Shown: positions 38,405 through 51,040 of the stretch, one piece after another | Numbering within the stretch: position 1 is the stretch's first letter | How the letters are laid out: each line of letters opens with the position of its first letter | Translations under genes and position numbers: made by a program | The notes under the pieces: model-generated | Database searches by the model: none | Told to the model about the DNA's origin: nothing | The model's input: the letters and a program-made list of their open reading frames with translations, nothing else | Source: Xestospongia bergquistia | Lineage: Eukaryota; Porifera; Demospongiae; Haplosclerida; Petrosiidae | Assembly: GCA_963965975.1 (NCBI GenBank) | Contig: OZ014425.1 | Span: 2,679,501 to 2,743,500, forward strand | Reading direction: 5' to 3' | Length of the DNA stretch: 64,000 bases

Positions 38405-38600
38405 CAACGTTATCTTCTACTGCACACTCAATGTTTAAGTATTCTTTCTGTACTGGTGTTAATTCTGCTTGTGGTATACCTATTAAAATAATTCATCAAT
38501 GCTTCAACAAAGTTTGGGGTTTCTAATTTCCACACAGATGTTTTGCCAGGGGTGTTACATGCAATAACTGGAGGACACAGTTTATCCTACATAGGTTGCT
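38405..38600 (-). other. Probable N-terminal USP pieces whose frames do not join
   Basis: Three minus-strand fragments look like the start of a USP: INCVLQLLH (near 38562-38590, after a TGTAG acceptor), like the NSVLQxL helix after the active Cys; ETPNFVEALMNYF (near 38487-38530); and IPQAELTPVQKEYLNIECAV (near 38405-38479). GT/AG signals are nearby, but the phases do not match with the splice sites I can find, and the GNTC active-site stretch itself is not visible. The gene may begin in an exon beyond 38600, or its front may be decayed. Confidence 0.45.
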
Positions 38601-38650
38601 GGTTTGATTTTCAAAAGCCTTGTTAGGTCTAAAGCACAACTCCAGTGCTA

Positions 38651-38948
38651 TGAATGTGAACGACGATATGATATTCAAGTGTGTCAGGTTAGTACAAATA
38701 CTATCGTCAGTTGTTTTGATATGGGTGTGTCTTTCCCACCCAGCAATAAGGCCATTTGTTCATTTTTTAGTACATTTCCTCTTATTGCTGGCTTTTGAGA
38801 CTTTGAATGTGAACGACGATATGATATTCAAGTGTGTCAGGTTAGTACAAATACTATCGTCAGTTGTTTTGATATGGGTGTGTCTTTCCCACCCAGCAAC
38901 AAGGCCATTTGTTCATTTTAGTACATTTCCCCTTATTGCTGGCTATTG
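38651..38948. repeat. Tandem duplication, 153-bp unit, two copies
   Basis: TGAATGTGAACGACGATATG begins at 38651 and at 38804. The copies differ by a few bases (CAATAAGG/CAACAAGG and a short T-rich indel). Plus-strand reading frames in it are a by-product of the duplication; no protein family is recognised. Confidence 0.92.
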
Positions 38949-39568
38949 AGTCCATTTTTTGTGAACCATTGTAATGATGTATATTAAGAAGTCACATTGA
39001 ATGATGTTGTCACCTTGTATATTACAAGTCATTATGATTTTATATTTGCAAATAAGAATGTGAAGCTTGTCACTATTTTTAACTCGGTAATAAAATTCAT
39101 GTAAATGTTTATAATAACCTAATGTTTTTTAAATTTGTATGCAAAACAATCTAGTGTAAGAAATTAAGGACAAACGTTCCTGGAGACCAGTAACTGCAGT
39201 GCTAGTTTCTTGATTATTGTTTATACTAACAAGGTTATGCTAAAAAAATTTTTTTAAAGAAAATATGAAAAGTGATTTTTAAAAAAATTAGTAAACAAAC
39301 TGTTTAGAAAGGATTTAATTAGCTATCATTTATAATATATTAGCTAAATCGAAAGAATGTTCTGTCTACACACAATGTTGTAAGTTTTCCGTATCTGCAG
39401 CTCCACCCTATATACAATGTTGTTGTAAGTTTTCCGTATACAGCAACTGCAGCTCCACCCTATCAAAACACTTGAAACCACAAATATTTAATAAGGCGTG
39501 GTTTTCTAGTACCTGAGGAATGTCAATAGAGTGGGTGAGCAGGGACAAACTCCTGGACAGTACAAAAT
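38949..39568. other. Intergenic with a short tandem repeat near 39370-39465
   Basis: GTTGTAAGTTTTCCGTAT followed by CTGCAGCTCCACCCTAT occurs twice about 55 bp apart. Nothing else is recognised. Confidence 0.55.
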
Positions 39569-39576
39569 CAGCCAAG

Positions 39577-40427
39577 CATAGGCGTATCTAGGTCTCTAAA
39601 AGTACTAGGGCTTATTAATTATTCATCATTATGAATTAGTAGTTATTAATAGTTATTAACAATTTTAAACTTTTACTCAACCAAAAACAAGGTATGTTTC
39701 CTGTCCCTGAACCCGTTCTGAATGAATGCATCATTTGGATTGCTATACTAGAAAACCTACTGTTGCTTGGTACCATCTAGGTTTAAACAATCGACTAAAA
39801 CAGAAAGTGGAAAATCAATGCCGACTGGTTGAATAGGCTTTTCGGATTTATCTTTAGCTATGTCTGCAGGACCATCTACTCTCGGCTTGAGGTTGATGCT
39901 ACATCACCAACATGTACATTTACGTTAACTCCTGGTATTGTGGATATATCATTACCTATACCCTATGAATCTGTAGATCAATACCATCACCATCTGTGTC
40001 TGCAGAGTACAAGAAAAGTAGAAAGAATAATTTCAAACTACTTCGTTATTAAATTTACAGCTAACCATCTTGATCATTTAATCCTCTAATTTCTCTGTCA
40101 ATTTCTTCATTGCTGTCATTTCCACTGTCATATTCCTCACTCTCTGGAACATTGTATGATTTTTTTGATGGACCAGCCTACACCACTACTGCTACTATTA
40201 CTAGAGGCCCAAGTCTACAAGAGTCTTTTCATATTGGCACTCAGTCTGACTCAGATCACAGTTCATAAAAGAGGTGCTAATTGCTAACTGTGAAGTCATA
40301 CATGGCATGTGTTAGTGGTTAATCTTTTTGTGTAAATAAAAGCAATAAATTTATCTTTGAAAAAATGTAATTAATTTTGGTCTGGCCGGGCAAAGCCCGT
40401 GCTGGCCCGGGTCTAAATACGCCTATG
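39577..40427. mobile_element. Non-autonomous hAT-like element, 851 bp, perfect 8-bp target duplication
   Basis: CAGCCAAG lies at 39569-39576 and again at 40428-40435. Between them the ends are inverted: CATAGGCGTATCTAG on the left and its complement with one mismatch on the right. An 8-bp duplication with short imperfect terminal repeats is typical of hAT elements. The only reading frame inside (39829-40089, plus) has no transposase motif, so the copy is a non-autonomous or deleted derivative. Subterminal GGCCGGGCAAAGCCCG near 40384-40399 forms a small hairpin near the right end only. Confidence 0.85.
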
Positions 40428-40435
40428 CAGCCAAG

Positions 40436-41480
40436 GCCCAAGGATAGCAATTAATAAATATCGTTTTCTTGTCAAATCTGTGTTTAAGGCAACAACGTTG
40501 TTTGGGATTTTGTTAAAATTTAAAAGGAATTTAGAAAAGTTAAATTTGAATTTTATTTATTTATTTTTCATGATTTGACCCGTTCTTTATATTTTATTTT
40601 CATCTTAACAAATCTAGCAAGAGGAGAGGGTAGTACCCTTAATATAGAGCATTTGTCTTACAGCTGGTATAGACAAATTTATTTTATCTCCATGTAAACA
40701 TCTCTTTAATGTGCCTATTTCTAAGAAAGCTATACATATAATTGAAGTTGAGATGTCACTCGTGTAGCTCCTGGAATCTTTATGTACATAAATATATTAT
40801 TTTAAAATTTATCTTAAAGTCCTTTAAAATGAATGAATTTGTGCCACCTAATTTAAGTTAATTTTGAAAGTTTTTCATAGCAGAAGTATGTGCTTTTCAT
40901 GTATATTTGATCAGCTATGGTCTTTGTGTGTTCAAAGTCAATTACCCAATTCCAATAGCACCATCCCAAATAATCTTTACAATTGAAGATGGCCTTTCTA
41001 GATAGTACTTGTCAAAGTCTTCACAAGATTACAAATTGTTGCAGAATATGATGCAAAGCTAACATATGCAATACATGTGTATGTACATAAAAATAATTCA
41101 AAGCAAATTTAGTACTACCTAGTTATAAGATGCAAACATGCCAGGTGGAATGATATATATTATAGTATTATTCTTACTAGACTACACTTTCAAAAAATAT
41201 CTATTTCATAATTCCCCAACACTCAACATTCTTAATTCCTTCAAGAATTGATTCTCTCTCAAATTTTTTTTCTGGAGTAACATTTTTTGTCTCTATACTC
41301 CAGTTTTACTGCAACCAGGACTCCGACAATTTATGTTATCTCCTGATTTAATTTTATACCAAAATCATGAAGACATTTATCTTTAGCAAAATCAACCCTA
41401 TACATTTATTGATCAATTACTGTAGTTAAGAAAATGTAATTATATCAGAACACTTCATTCTTCAGTAAAACATAAAAATT
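40436..41480. other. Intergenic, no feature recognised
   Basis: AT-rich sequence with no convincing reading frame or repeat. Confidence 0.5.
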
Positions 41481-41649
41481 ACAAGACAATAAGATATGTG
41501 TACCTTCTACCTGTATTGTATGTGTATATCAAATATCATGAACACAGTATTGCCGCTATTGGCACAAATATTATGGCCACTGTGGATTTTACAACCACAT
41601 TTCTTTCTAACTTTCCTGAATCAACGTCTAAGCTTATGGTTCCTCTACA

Positions 41650-41975
41650 TTTACAATCTATCTACTGGCAACCTCTACAGTCCATCTACTATAGCAGTTT
41701 CTAAAGTCTATCTACTACTTGCCTTTATAAACCTACCTACTAGCAACTTCTACAGTCTTTCTACTAAAAGCCTCAACAAATTTTCTACTAGCAACCACTA
41801 CAGTCTACTTACAAGAGACTTCTGCAGGCAATGTATACATAACCACTAGCAGCCTATACAGTCTATCTACTAGCAACCTCTACAATGTAGCCTACTTACT
41901 AGCAACCTCTATAGTCTATCTACTAATAACGTCTACAGTTTATCGACTAGCAACCACTACACAATATACCTACTA
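41650..41975. repeat. Diverged minisatellite, unit about 24-25 bp, about 13 copies
   Basis: The unit resembles TCTACTAGCAACCTCTACAG. Units drift by substitution and small indels. A 117-codon plus-strand frame (41496-41849) is only this repeat translated. Confidence 0.85.
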
Positions 41976-41989
41976 ACAAAAAAATCACT

Positions 41990-43006
41990 AAGCATTAAAA
42001 CACATTACAGGATCACATGGAAATCCCATGGGAGGAATTTCTTCTGCTCCAGAAAAAAGTTAAGAAGTGAATACAAGCTCACCTTATCTCTATAAAATCA
42101 AACAGTCATGGTAAAGTGCTGGCTACATCAACCCAAATATATTAAATAATGTTATTAAATCAGGTCTATTGATGAGTACTAACAATACATAAGTTGGGAT
42201 TTAAGTTATTTTGACAATACAGTAATGAAGCTCCCTTTTCTCTATTTTTAGCAATATGCACAAAAGACAAATGATCAACAAATGTTTGTAATGCCTTAAT
42301 CAACCATTAGCCAAATAAAAGTACCATTTTTACTGGACAATATTGAATATAGCGCTAAAACGTTCGTAATGTGCAAAAATAGCACCTTATCAAATACTTC
42401 TAATCTCTTGAAAAAATAAATTCTACAAATAAGAAAGTGGCAATGGTGAGTTTAGTTAAATAAGCCTATACAATACATTTTGGTAAGTTGTAAAAGAATT
42501 ATGTCACACTCTTTGTGACATAAACTTTGACATTACATTTGAAAATATGGAGAATCTTTTCTATATAGCCTTTTAGACTATCAGTGTCACTAGTAACTGT
42601 TGAAAGTTTTTGTGTAGTTCTATGGCAAGACTGCAGTTGAATATGCAGCTCTGTTCTCGTCACAAGTAAGTTTAAGTAGAAGTTGTATTTAAACGAAATT
42701 GATACAGTCAGGAACAAACAAAATCAGGTATTTATCTGAAATTGAATAAAGAACAAAGATCAAACTAATTGGAAGGACAATGAACAAAGATAAGAACTAT
42801 TACAGAAATCAGGAATGAGGCAGGCTTACACACACTTAATTAACACTTAAATGATTCAAAGAAAATGTGGTTATAGATTTAAAGATAGACTAAATTACAC
42901 ACAAATATCTTGCATGAGTCTCAAATAGTTGTATCACATATAGAAACAGGTTGACAGAAGTGGTTCATTATTACAAAACAGATCATATGGGATCCATTAT
43001 TATATA
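41990..43006. other. Intergenic, no supported gene
   Basis: A 72-codon minus-strand frame (42499-42717) is the longest; it has no motif I recognise and no clear splice context. Confidence 0.45.
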
Positions 43007-43014
43007 CTATACAT

Positions 43015-43496
43015 CAGGCTTGGGGTCAAATATATGAGTATTTGTATTTAGCTGTATTTAAATACTTTTTTTGAGTATTTGTATTTGTATTTTGAAATTT
43101 TGAAACAGGAAGTATTTGTATTTGTATTTGAAATACTTCATGAAATCTTTAAATACTCCTTTTTAAATTGTTTGTTTCTGTGGAAAGACTATTCAGCATA
43201 GTAGGAAAAGTTTTTCCTGCCCTGATCAATGTTGCCTAACTGACAAAACATTTGAAGAGATTATCAATAATTTGTAATGATTAGTTCATTATATGTAAAG
43301 CAAATAATGGGGATTTTCCTGCTGGGATAGTATAAAGAAGTATTTGGAAAGCATTTAAATACTTTTCAAAGTATTTGTATTTGTATTTGAAATACATTCC
43401 TGCTAGAAGTATTTGTATTTGTATATTGTATTTCATGTTTTGAGAGTATTTGTATTTGTATTTAAATACTATTCAATGTATTTGACCCCATGCCTG
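43015..43496. mobile_element. hAT-like MITE, 482 bp, perfect 8-bp target duplication
   Basis: CTATACAT occurs at 43007-43014 and 43497-43504. The ends are inverted: CAGGCTTGGGGTCAAATA on the left and CAGGCATGGGGTCAAATA read from the right. The inside is rich in GTATTTGTATTT and its complement in both orientations, so the element can fold back extensively. There is no coding sequence. The 8-bp duplication and CAGG-type end fit hAT. Confidence 0.88.
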
Positions 43497-43504
43497 CTAT
43501 ACAT

Positions 43505-45220
43505 ATAAATTATGTAACAAAACTGTAAAAGATAATTCATTGCAAATTGATTTAATTTTAAATACAGTGTATACAGGTTGCATAGTTATGAAAAATATCT
43601 ACATATAATACTATTAATTACTAATGTATTACGAAAGTGAAGGTGATATAGCTAGAATTAGTAAAAGCAATAGGTTACGCTTATTTTCAGTAAAAATAAA
43701 TTTGCAATTGCAATCTGTACATATAACTAGTGGTAATTATACTGTTGAATATCAGATTTATCCCAAGTATTGCTGTGAAGTACTTCATATATCTAAAGTG
43801 TATAGTCTGTTATGTTCATATCAGGTCATTGTTACAATTGGGAATTATAAGAGTTGATAAATAGAATTTTATATTTTTAGGTTTCTCTGTTTTCAAGTAT
43901 AACATTTGAGAAATAACAAGTCATAAGTCAAGATTCTTTAGTCATTTCTGTCATTTGTCTTCACAGTCATCTATGTTTGTAATTGTCTGGGATGTTCTAA
44001 TGTATCACTACATTATATTATAAAGATATTTTGGATATACTATGTACAGCAAAGTCAGACATCAAATAGTGCCAGTAATACTACTTTTAAATAATGAATA
44101 TTTTATGAGTTTTCTTTGTTCTCATTATCTAGACAGATAGTTAATGTGTGGACAGGATATTATAAGATCTTTGTTACTGGCATCTTCTTGTGCTTTTTTT
44201 CTTGGACACTTCTGGTGTGTGTTTTATTATCAGCTTATTGCCCTAATAATCCATTATTTTTTTTAATATATGCACTTGCATATCTTTGTACTGTAGCTGG
44301 TTTTCGAAACTACTCCTCTCATGAATTTTATCAAGTTTGATTGTACTCAACTATGCTAGGAAGAACAAGTACCCAAAGAATTGCAGTGCCTTGACCTACT
44401 GGGAGGTGGACTACCATACCAAATCACTCATCATCAGCACTTTATATTAGATAACGCATATAATGTACTTTATATCAGAGAAATTAAAATTTGTTTTACC
44501 TCTTTTAATGTGTTTCCTGTAAAGGAAACAACAGACACCCTTAATGTTAACTGCGATTGCAGCAAAATTACTCCTGCTCTGCTCTACTAAATGGCTTTTT
44601 GAAAGCCACCATTACAAGACGTTGTGCTGTTGTTGTTTACTAGAATGGGACTGTGGCTGATTCGATAGTATTTGTTGTAAACTGCTCTATTAAGTATTCT
44701 TTAATTCAATATACTGAGACTTTATAAGACAGTATCTTACATACTAAAGCTCTTTCCTCCTCTCTCATGCACTCACTCTAGCTCACTCACTCTTTTTCTC
44801 ATCTTGTCTAATATGTCAGTTAAATCATTGTCTCCATTTATATGGACTCCAACTAAACCTTGGCATTCGCGATTTCATAATAGTATAATTTGTTGTTAAC
44901 CTGCATTCAAATGTGACAATATGCACCTTTAATAATATTATTATACCTTAGCAGTAGTGACAACACAGTTGACCTCTCCTCTATAAGTACTCATATTTGT
45001 ACCAAAAGCTTTGATCACTCCAGACACTTTGGTGAAACGATTTTTTTCACACTTAGCTTCTTTGAGCAATTAACTTTAGCATACCAATTCGTGAATGTCA
45101 TTGATTCATATACAGGTGGTTGATTGTTTGAATAATCAAATTATTTTTCACCCAGTTTGTTAGTGAGGAGTGGAATTCATCATGCATACTTGTATATCAC
45201 ACAGTCAAAAATCAAACAGT
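43505..45220. other. Intergenic, no supported gene
   Basis: Short frames at 43624-43857, 44116-44340 and 44381-44590 have no domain, no neighbours in phase and AT-driven composition. I see no repeat structure. Confidence 0.5.
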
Positions 45221-45283
45221 AAGGGGGCAGAGCCCCCCCCCAATTTCAAAAGTGGGGGGGCTCCATCCCCCTGCCCCCTAGTT
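45220..45283. repeat. GC-rich inverted repeat (hairpin)
   Basis: AAGGGGGCAGAGCCCCCCCC is followed after about a dozen bases by GGGGGGGCTCC and then CCCCTGCCCCCTAG. The arms pair with small bulges. It is a sharp GC island in AT-rich DNA, perhaps a fragment of a foldback element. Confidence 0.8.
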
Positions 45284-46143
45284 CTCTACAACTGATTAAT
45301 AAACGTATATTCAGACAGACAATGTTCATTGTGTACTATAGATAAGATATACGGAGTTATATAGTTGTTATTATCATGGCGCAATATCCATCATCAACTG
45401 AACATTCTCAGTTCACAATAGTGGTGCCACATTTCTACAGTGTGTCAGCATTTTACTTCTGCAGGGCTGTTTAGCAAGACTACTGGCACCAAATTTGTAC
45501 TAGAAATTAATAAATTTGACAGTGATGTTCCTCGCTACAACAAAAGGGAAAGACAGTAGTCAAATACGGTCAGAGTAGCAGTACTCCACGTGTGTGTGTA
45601 TATCTAGCTTGCCCAACTTAAGTTTTAAATTCAGTACTTTTAGTGCATCTGTTATCTGAACTAACCCTGTGATAAGTCAAAAATATCTCACTAGTCTTTT
45701 CTCTGTAATATATAGACTTTAGTAATCAGTATATTTAGCACAATGTAGCAAGTCTGAATAATATTAGTCACGTGTTTTATTAACTACAAGCCTATTTACC
45801 CCCATTGCGTCTACTTTTGTATCAGTATCAGCTTGTTTGATAATGATGTTCCTCACTGCAACAAAAGGGAAAGACAGTAGTAACAAATATGGTCAGAGTA
45901 GCAGTACTCATGTATGTTAGTATATCTAGCTTGACTTTTAAATTCAGTGAGATTTAGCTCTTAGTTTTAGTGCATTTATTACCTTAACTAAGCCTGTAAT
46001 AAGTCATTTTAAAACATAATATCTTACCTGTCCTTGTCTATATAATATATACACTTTGGTAACCAGTATATTTAGTATAATGTAGCAAGTCACGTGTTTT
46101 TACAGGCTTTTTACCACCATTGTGTCTGCTGTGGTATCAGTAT

Positions 46144-49100
46144 CAGCTTGTAATGGTTTGTACTAGAAATCATGGACTGCATTACTTCATTTTAGCAATC
46201 AATGTGTCAGGACTTTATTTCTGCAGGGCTGTTTAAGAAGACATAAGAAGGAACTGTATTCCATGCAGTTCCATGTGTGTTAGTATATTCAGTGATCTTT
46301 AGCCCCTAGGTTTAGCGCATCTGTTATCTGAACTAAGCCTGTCGTAAGTCATTTGGAAACATATCTGACTAGTCCTTTTCCAGTATATTTAGTACAATGT
46401 AGCCCATTTAAATCTATTGTGTCTACTTTTGTATCAGTATCAGCTTGTAATGGTTTGTCACAATTTTTTTTGCAGCGCTATTTACCCTCACTGTCTCTAC
46501 GTTTGTGTCAGTATCAGCTTGTGCTGCATTATTATTGGTTGGTTGTTGTATTGTGTATACTTATGAATATGATTATCATGTGTAGACTTCCTGTCCCGTA
46601 AGTTATGTATGCACTATGTATTATAAAATGTGCATATTGTGGAGATTTTTTTGAGTCTTGAGTATTGTCCTATATCATACGTGAATGTGTTTGTAATGGT
46701 TGTACTACAAATCATTAGAAATGCATTACTTCATTTTAGCAACTAATGTGTTAGGACTTCACTTCTACAGGGCTGTGGAGCAAGACAGAAGAAGGAACTG
46801 TATTCCATGAAGGCAATTCCTCGCTACAAGAAAGGGAAAGACAGTAGTAACAAACACGGTCAGAGAAGCAGTACTCCATGTGCTGTAGTATATGACTTTT
46901 AAATTCAGTGAGCTTTAGCCCTTAGTTTTAGTGTTTTGTTATCTTAACTAAGCTTATCGTAAGTCTTTTTGAAATATAATATCTCACTAGTCCGTAATAT
47001 AAAGACTTCAGTAACTGGTATATTTTGTACAATATATATAGCGAGTCTCAATAAAATTAGTCGAGCGTTTTTATTTAGTACAAGCCTTTTTACCCCTATA
47101 GTGTTTACTTTTGTATGAGTATGACTTTTTAATGGTTTATACTAGAAAACTTAGGACATTACTTCTGCAGGGCCATTTAGCAAGAAAGAAGAAGGAACTG
47201 AATTCCGTTTTGCCAAGTCATTTAACAGTGTTCTGCAGTAAATAACGTTCCTCGCTACAGCCCTAAGGCAAATAAATAGTGTCAACACTTCATGTGCATT
47301 AGTATATCTACCTTCACTTTAAATTCAATGAGCTTTAGCCCTATCTACCTTGACTTTAAATTCAATGAGCTTTATCCCTCTCTACCTTGACATTAAATTC
47401 AATGAGCTTTATCCCTATCTACCTTGACTTAAAATTCAATGAGCTTTAGCCCTATCTACCTTGACTTAAAATTCAATGAGCTTTAGTCTTGTCTACCTTG
47501 ACTTTAAATTCAATGAGCTTTAGCCCTTAGTTTAGTGCTTTTGTAGTATCAGTTTGTAATAGTTTGTGCTAGACAGCATTACTTCGTTTTAGCAAGCAAT
47601 GAATCATGACTTTATTTAGCAAGACAGAAGAAGGAACTGGATTTCATTCAACCAAATCATTCGACAGTGTTCTCTGCAGTAAATCCGAGACAATAATGTT
47701 CCTCGGTACAGCCCAAGGGTAAATAAATACAGTCAAGTGTCAATACTTCATGTTTGTTAGTATCTCTAGCTTGACTTTAAACTTATTGTGTCTACTTTTG
47801 TACCAGTATCAGCTTGTAATGGTTTGTACTAGAAATCATGGACTGCATTACTTCATTTTAGCAATCAATGTGTCAGGACTTTATTTCTGCAGTGCTGTTT
47901 AACAAGACATAAGAAGGAACTGTATTCCATGCAGTTCCATGTGTGTTAGTATATTCAGTGATCTTTAGCCCCTAGGTTTAGCGCATTGAACTAAGCCTGT
48001 CGTAAGTCTTTTGGAAACATATCTGACTAGTCCTTTTCCAGTATATTTAGTACAATGTAGCCCATTTAAATCTATTGTGTCTACTTTTGTATCAGTATCA
48101 GCTTGTAATGGTTTGTCACAATTTTTTTTGCAGCGCTATTTACCCTCACTGTCTCTATGTTTGTGTCAGTATCAGCTTGTGCTGCATTATTATTGGTTGG
48201 TTGTTGTATTGTGTATACTTATGAATATGATTATCATGTGTAGACTTCCTGTCCCGTAAGTTATCTATGCACTATGTATTATAAAATGTGCATATTGTGG
48301 AGATTTTTTTGAGTCTTGAGTATTGTCCTATATCATACGTGAATGTGTTTGTAATGGTTGTACTACAAATCATTAGAAATGCATTACTTCATTTTAGCAA
48401 CTAATGTGTTAGGACTTCACTTCTACAGGGCTGTGGAGCAAGACAGAAGAAGGAACTGTATTCCATGAAGGCAATTCCTCGCTACAAGAAAGGGAAAGAC
48501 AGTAGTAACAAACACGGTCAGAGAAGCAGTACTCCATGTGCTGTAGTATATGACTTTTAAATTCAGTGAGCTTTAACCCTTAGTTTTAGTGTTTTGTTAT
48601 CTTAACTAAGCTTATCGTAAGTCTTTTTGAAATATAATATCTCACTAGTCCGTAATATAAAGACTTCAGTAACTGGTATATTTTGTAAAATATATATAGC
48701 GAGTCTCAATAAAATTAGTCGAGCGTTTTTATTTAGTACAAGCCTTTTTACCCCCATAGTGTTTACTTTTGTATGAGTATGACTTTTTAATGGTTTATAC
48801 TAGAAAACTTAGGACATTACTTCTGCAGGGCCATTTAGCAAGAAAGAAGAAGGAACTGAATTCCGTTTTGCCAAGTCATTTAACAGTGTTCTGCAGTAAA
48901 TAACGTTCCTCGCTACAGCCCTAAGGCAAATAAATAGTGTCAACACTTCATGTGCATTAGTATATCTACCTTCACTTTAAATTCAATGAGCTTTAGCCCT
49001 ATCTACCTTGACTTTAAATTCAATGAGCTTTATCCCTCTCTACCTTGACTTTAAATTCAATGAGCTTTATCCCTATCTACCTTGACTTAAAATTCAATGA

Positions 49101-51040
49101 GCTTTAGCCCTATCTACCTTGACTTAAAATTCAATGAGCTTTAGTCTTGTCTACCTTGACTTTAAATTCAATGAGCTTTAGCCCTTAGTTTAGTGCTTTT
49201 GTAGTATCAGTTTGTAATAGTTTGTGCTAGACAGCATTACTTCGTTTTAGCAAGCAATGAATCATGACTTTATTTAGCAAGACAGAAGAAGGAACTGGAT
49301 TTCATTCAACCAAATCATTCGACAGTGTTCTCTGCAGTAAATCCGAGACAATAATGTTCCTCGGTACAGCCCAAGGGTAAATAAATACAGTCAAGTGTCA
49401 ATACTTCATGTTTGTTAGTATCTCTAGCTTGACTTTAAACTTATTGTGTCTACTTTTGTACCAGTATCAGCTTGTAATGGTTTGTACTAGAAATCATGGA
49501 CTGCATTACTTCATTTTAGCAATCAATGTGTCAGGACTTTATTTCTGCAGTGCTGTTTAACAAGACATAAGAAGGAACTGTATTCCATGCAGTTCCATGT
49601 GTGTTAGTATATTCAGTGATCTTTAGCCCCTAGGTTTAGCGCATTGAACTAAGCCTGTCGTAAGTCTTTTGGAAACATATCTGACTAGTCCTTTTCCAGT
49701 ATATTTAGTACAATGTAGCCCATTTAAATCTATTGTGTCTACTTTTGTATCAGTATCAGCTTGTAATGGTTTGTCACAATTTTTTTTGCAGCGCTATTTA
49801 CCCTCACTGTCTCTATGTTTGTGTCAGTATCAGCTTGTGCTGCATTATTATTGGTTGGTTGTTGTATTGTGTATACTTATGAATATGATTATCATGTGTA
49901 GACTTCCTGTCCCGTAAGTTATCTATGCACTATGTATTATAAAATGTGCATATTGTGGAGATTTTTTTGAGTCTTGAGTATTGTCCTATATCATACGTGA
50001 ATGTGTTTGTAATGGTTGTACTACAAATCATTAGAAATGCATTACTTCATTTTAGCAACTAATGTGTTAGGACTTCACTTCTACAGGGCTGTGGAGCAAG
50101 ACAGAAGAAGGAACTGTATTCCATGAAGGCAATTCCTCGCTACAAGAAAGGGAAAGACAGTAGTAACAAACACGGTCAGAGAAGCAGTACTCCATGTGCT
50201 GTAGTATATGACTTTTAAATTCAGTGAGCTTTAACCCTTAGTTTTAGTGTTTTGTTATCTTAACTAAGCTTATCGTAAGTCTTTTTGAAATATAATATCT
50301 CACTAGTCCATAATATAAAGACTTCAGTAACTGGTATATTTTGTAAAATATATATAGCGAGTCTCAATAAAATTAGTCGAGCGTTTTTATTTAGTACAAG
50401 CCTTTTACCCCCATAGTGTTTACTTTTGTATGAGTATGACTTTGTAATGGTTTATTACTTCTGCAGGGCCATTTAGCAAGAAAGAAGAAGGAACTGAATT
50501 CCGTTTTGCCAAGTCATTTAACAGTGTTCTGCAGTAAATAACGTTCCTCGCTACAGCCCTAAGGCAAATAAATAGTGTCAACACTTCATGTGCATTAGTA
50601 TATCTACCTTCACTTTAAATTCAATGAGCTTTAGCCCTATCTACCTTGACTTTAAATTCAATGAGCTTTATCCCTCTCTACCTTGACTTTGAATTCAATG
50701 AGCTTTATCCCTATCTACCTTGACTTAAAATTCAATGAGCTTTAGTCTTGTCTACCTTGACTTTAAATTCAATGAGCTTTAGCCCTTAGTTTAGTGCTTT
50801 TGTAGTATCAGCTTGTAATAGTTTGTGCTAGACAGCATTACTTCGTTTTAGCAAGCAATGAATCATGACTTTATTTAGCAAGACAGAAGAAGCAACTGGA
50901 TTTAATTCAGCCAAATCATTCGACAGTGTTCTCTGCAGTAAATCCGAGACAATAATGTTCCTTGGTACAGACCAAGGGTAAATAAATACAGTCAAGTGTC
51001 AATACTTCATGTGCGTTAGTATCTCTAGCTTGAGTTTAAA
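46144..51040. repeat. Higher-order triplication, 1658-bp unit
   Basis: Copies start at 46144, 47811 and 49469. The last two are exactly 1658 bp apart; the first has about 10 extra bases (TCTGTTATCT near 46320). The same 82-codon frame appears at 46353, 48011 and 49669 with at most one residue changed. The third copy loses a short stretch near 50450 and one minisatellite unit, and fades after about 51040. Confidence 0.95.
47305..47530. repeat. 37/38-bp minisatellite, six units
   Basis: The unit contains CTACCTTGACTTTAAATTC and AATGAGCTTTAGCCCTAT. The same tract recurs at 48963-49188 (six units) and 50621-50785 (five units), and in shorter form at 51085-51170, 55440-55585, 55865-55965 and the duplicated 60196-60341 and 60621-60721. 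It is a local expansion of one segment of the 280-bp unit. Confidence 0.9.

Noticed and set aside
38604-38949. Plus-strand frames of 64 and 109 codons as cysteine-rich proteins
   Set aside because: They arise from the 153-bp tandem duplication, and the second repeats the same residues.
39829-40089. 86-codon frame as a hAT transposase fragment
   Set aside because: No hAT dimerisation or catalytic motif is visible; it only lies inside the element.
41496-41849. 117-codon plus-strand frame as a protein gene
   Set aside because: Most of it is the translated 24-25-bp minisatellite; a second frame in the same place is also open.
42499-42717. 72-codon minus-strand frame
   Set aside because: No motif, weak start context, and no exons in phase could be found around it.
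44116-44340. Hydrophobic 74-codon frame as a membrane protein
   Set aside because: T-rich codons make random frames hydrophobic here; there is no splice context, homologous motif or neighbour in phase.
46353-49917. Three near-identical 82-codon plus-strand frames (46353, 48011, 49669) as a small gene family
   Set aside because: They are one frame carried by the 1658-bp repeat, overlap the common 280-bp repeat segments, and have no domain or start context.
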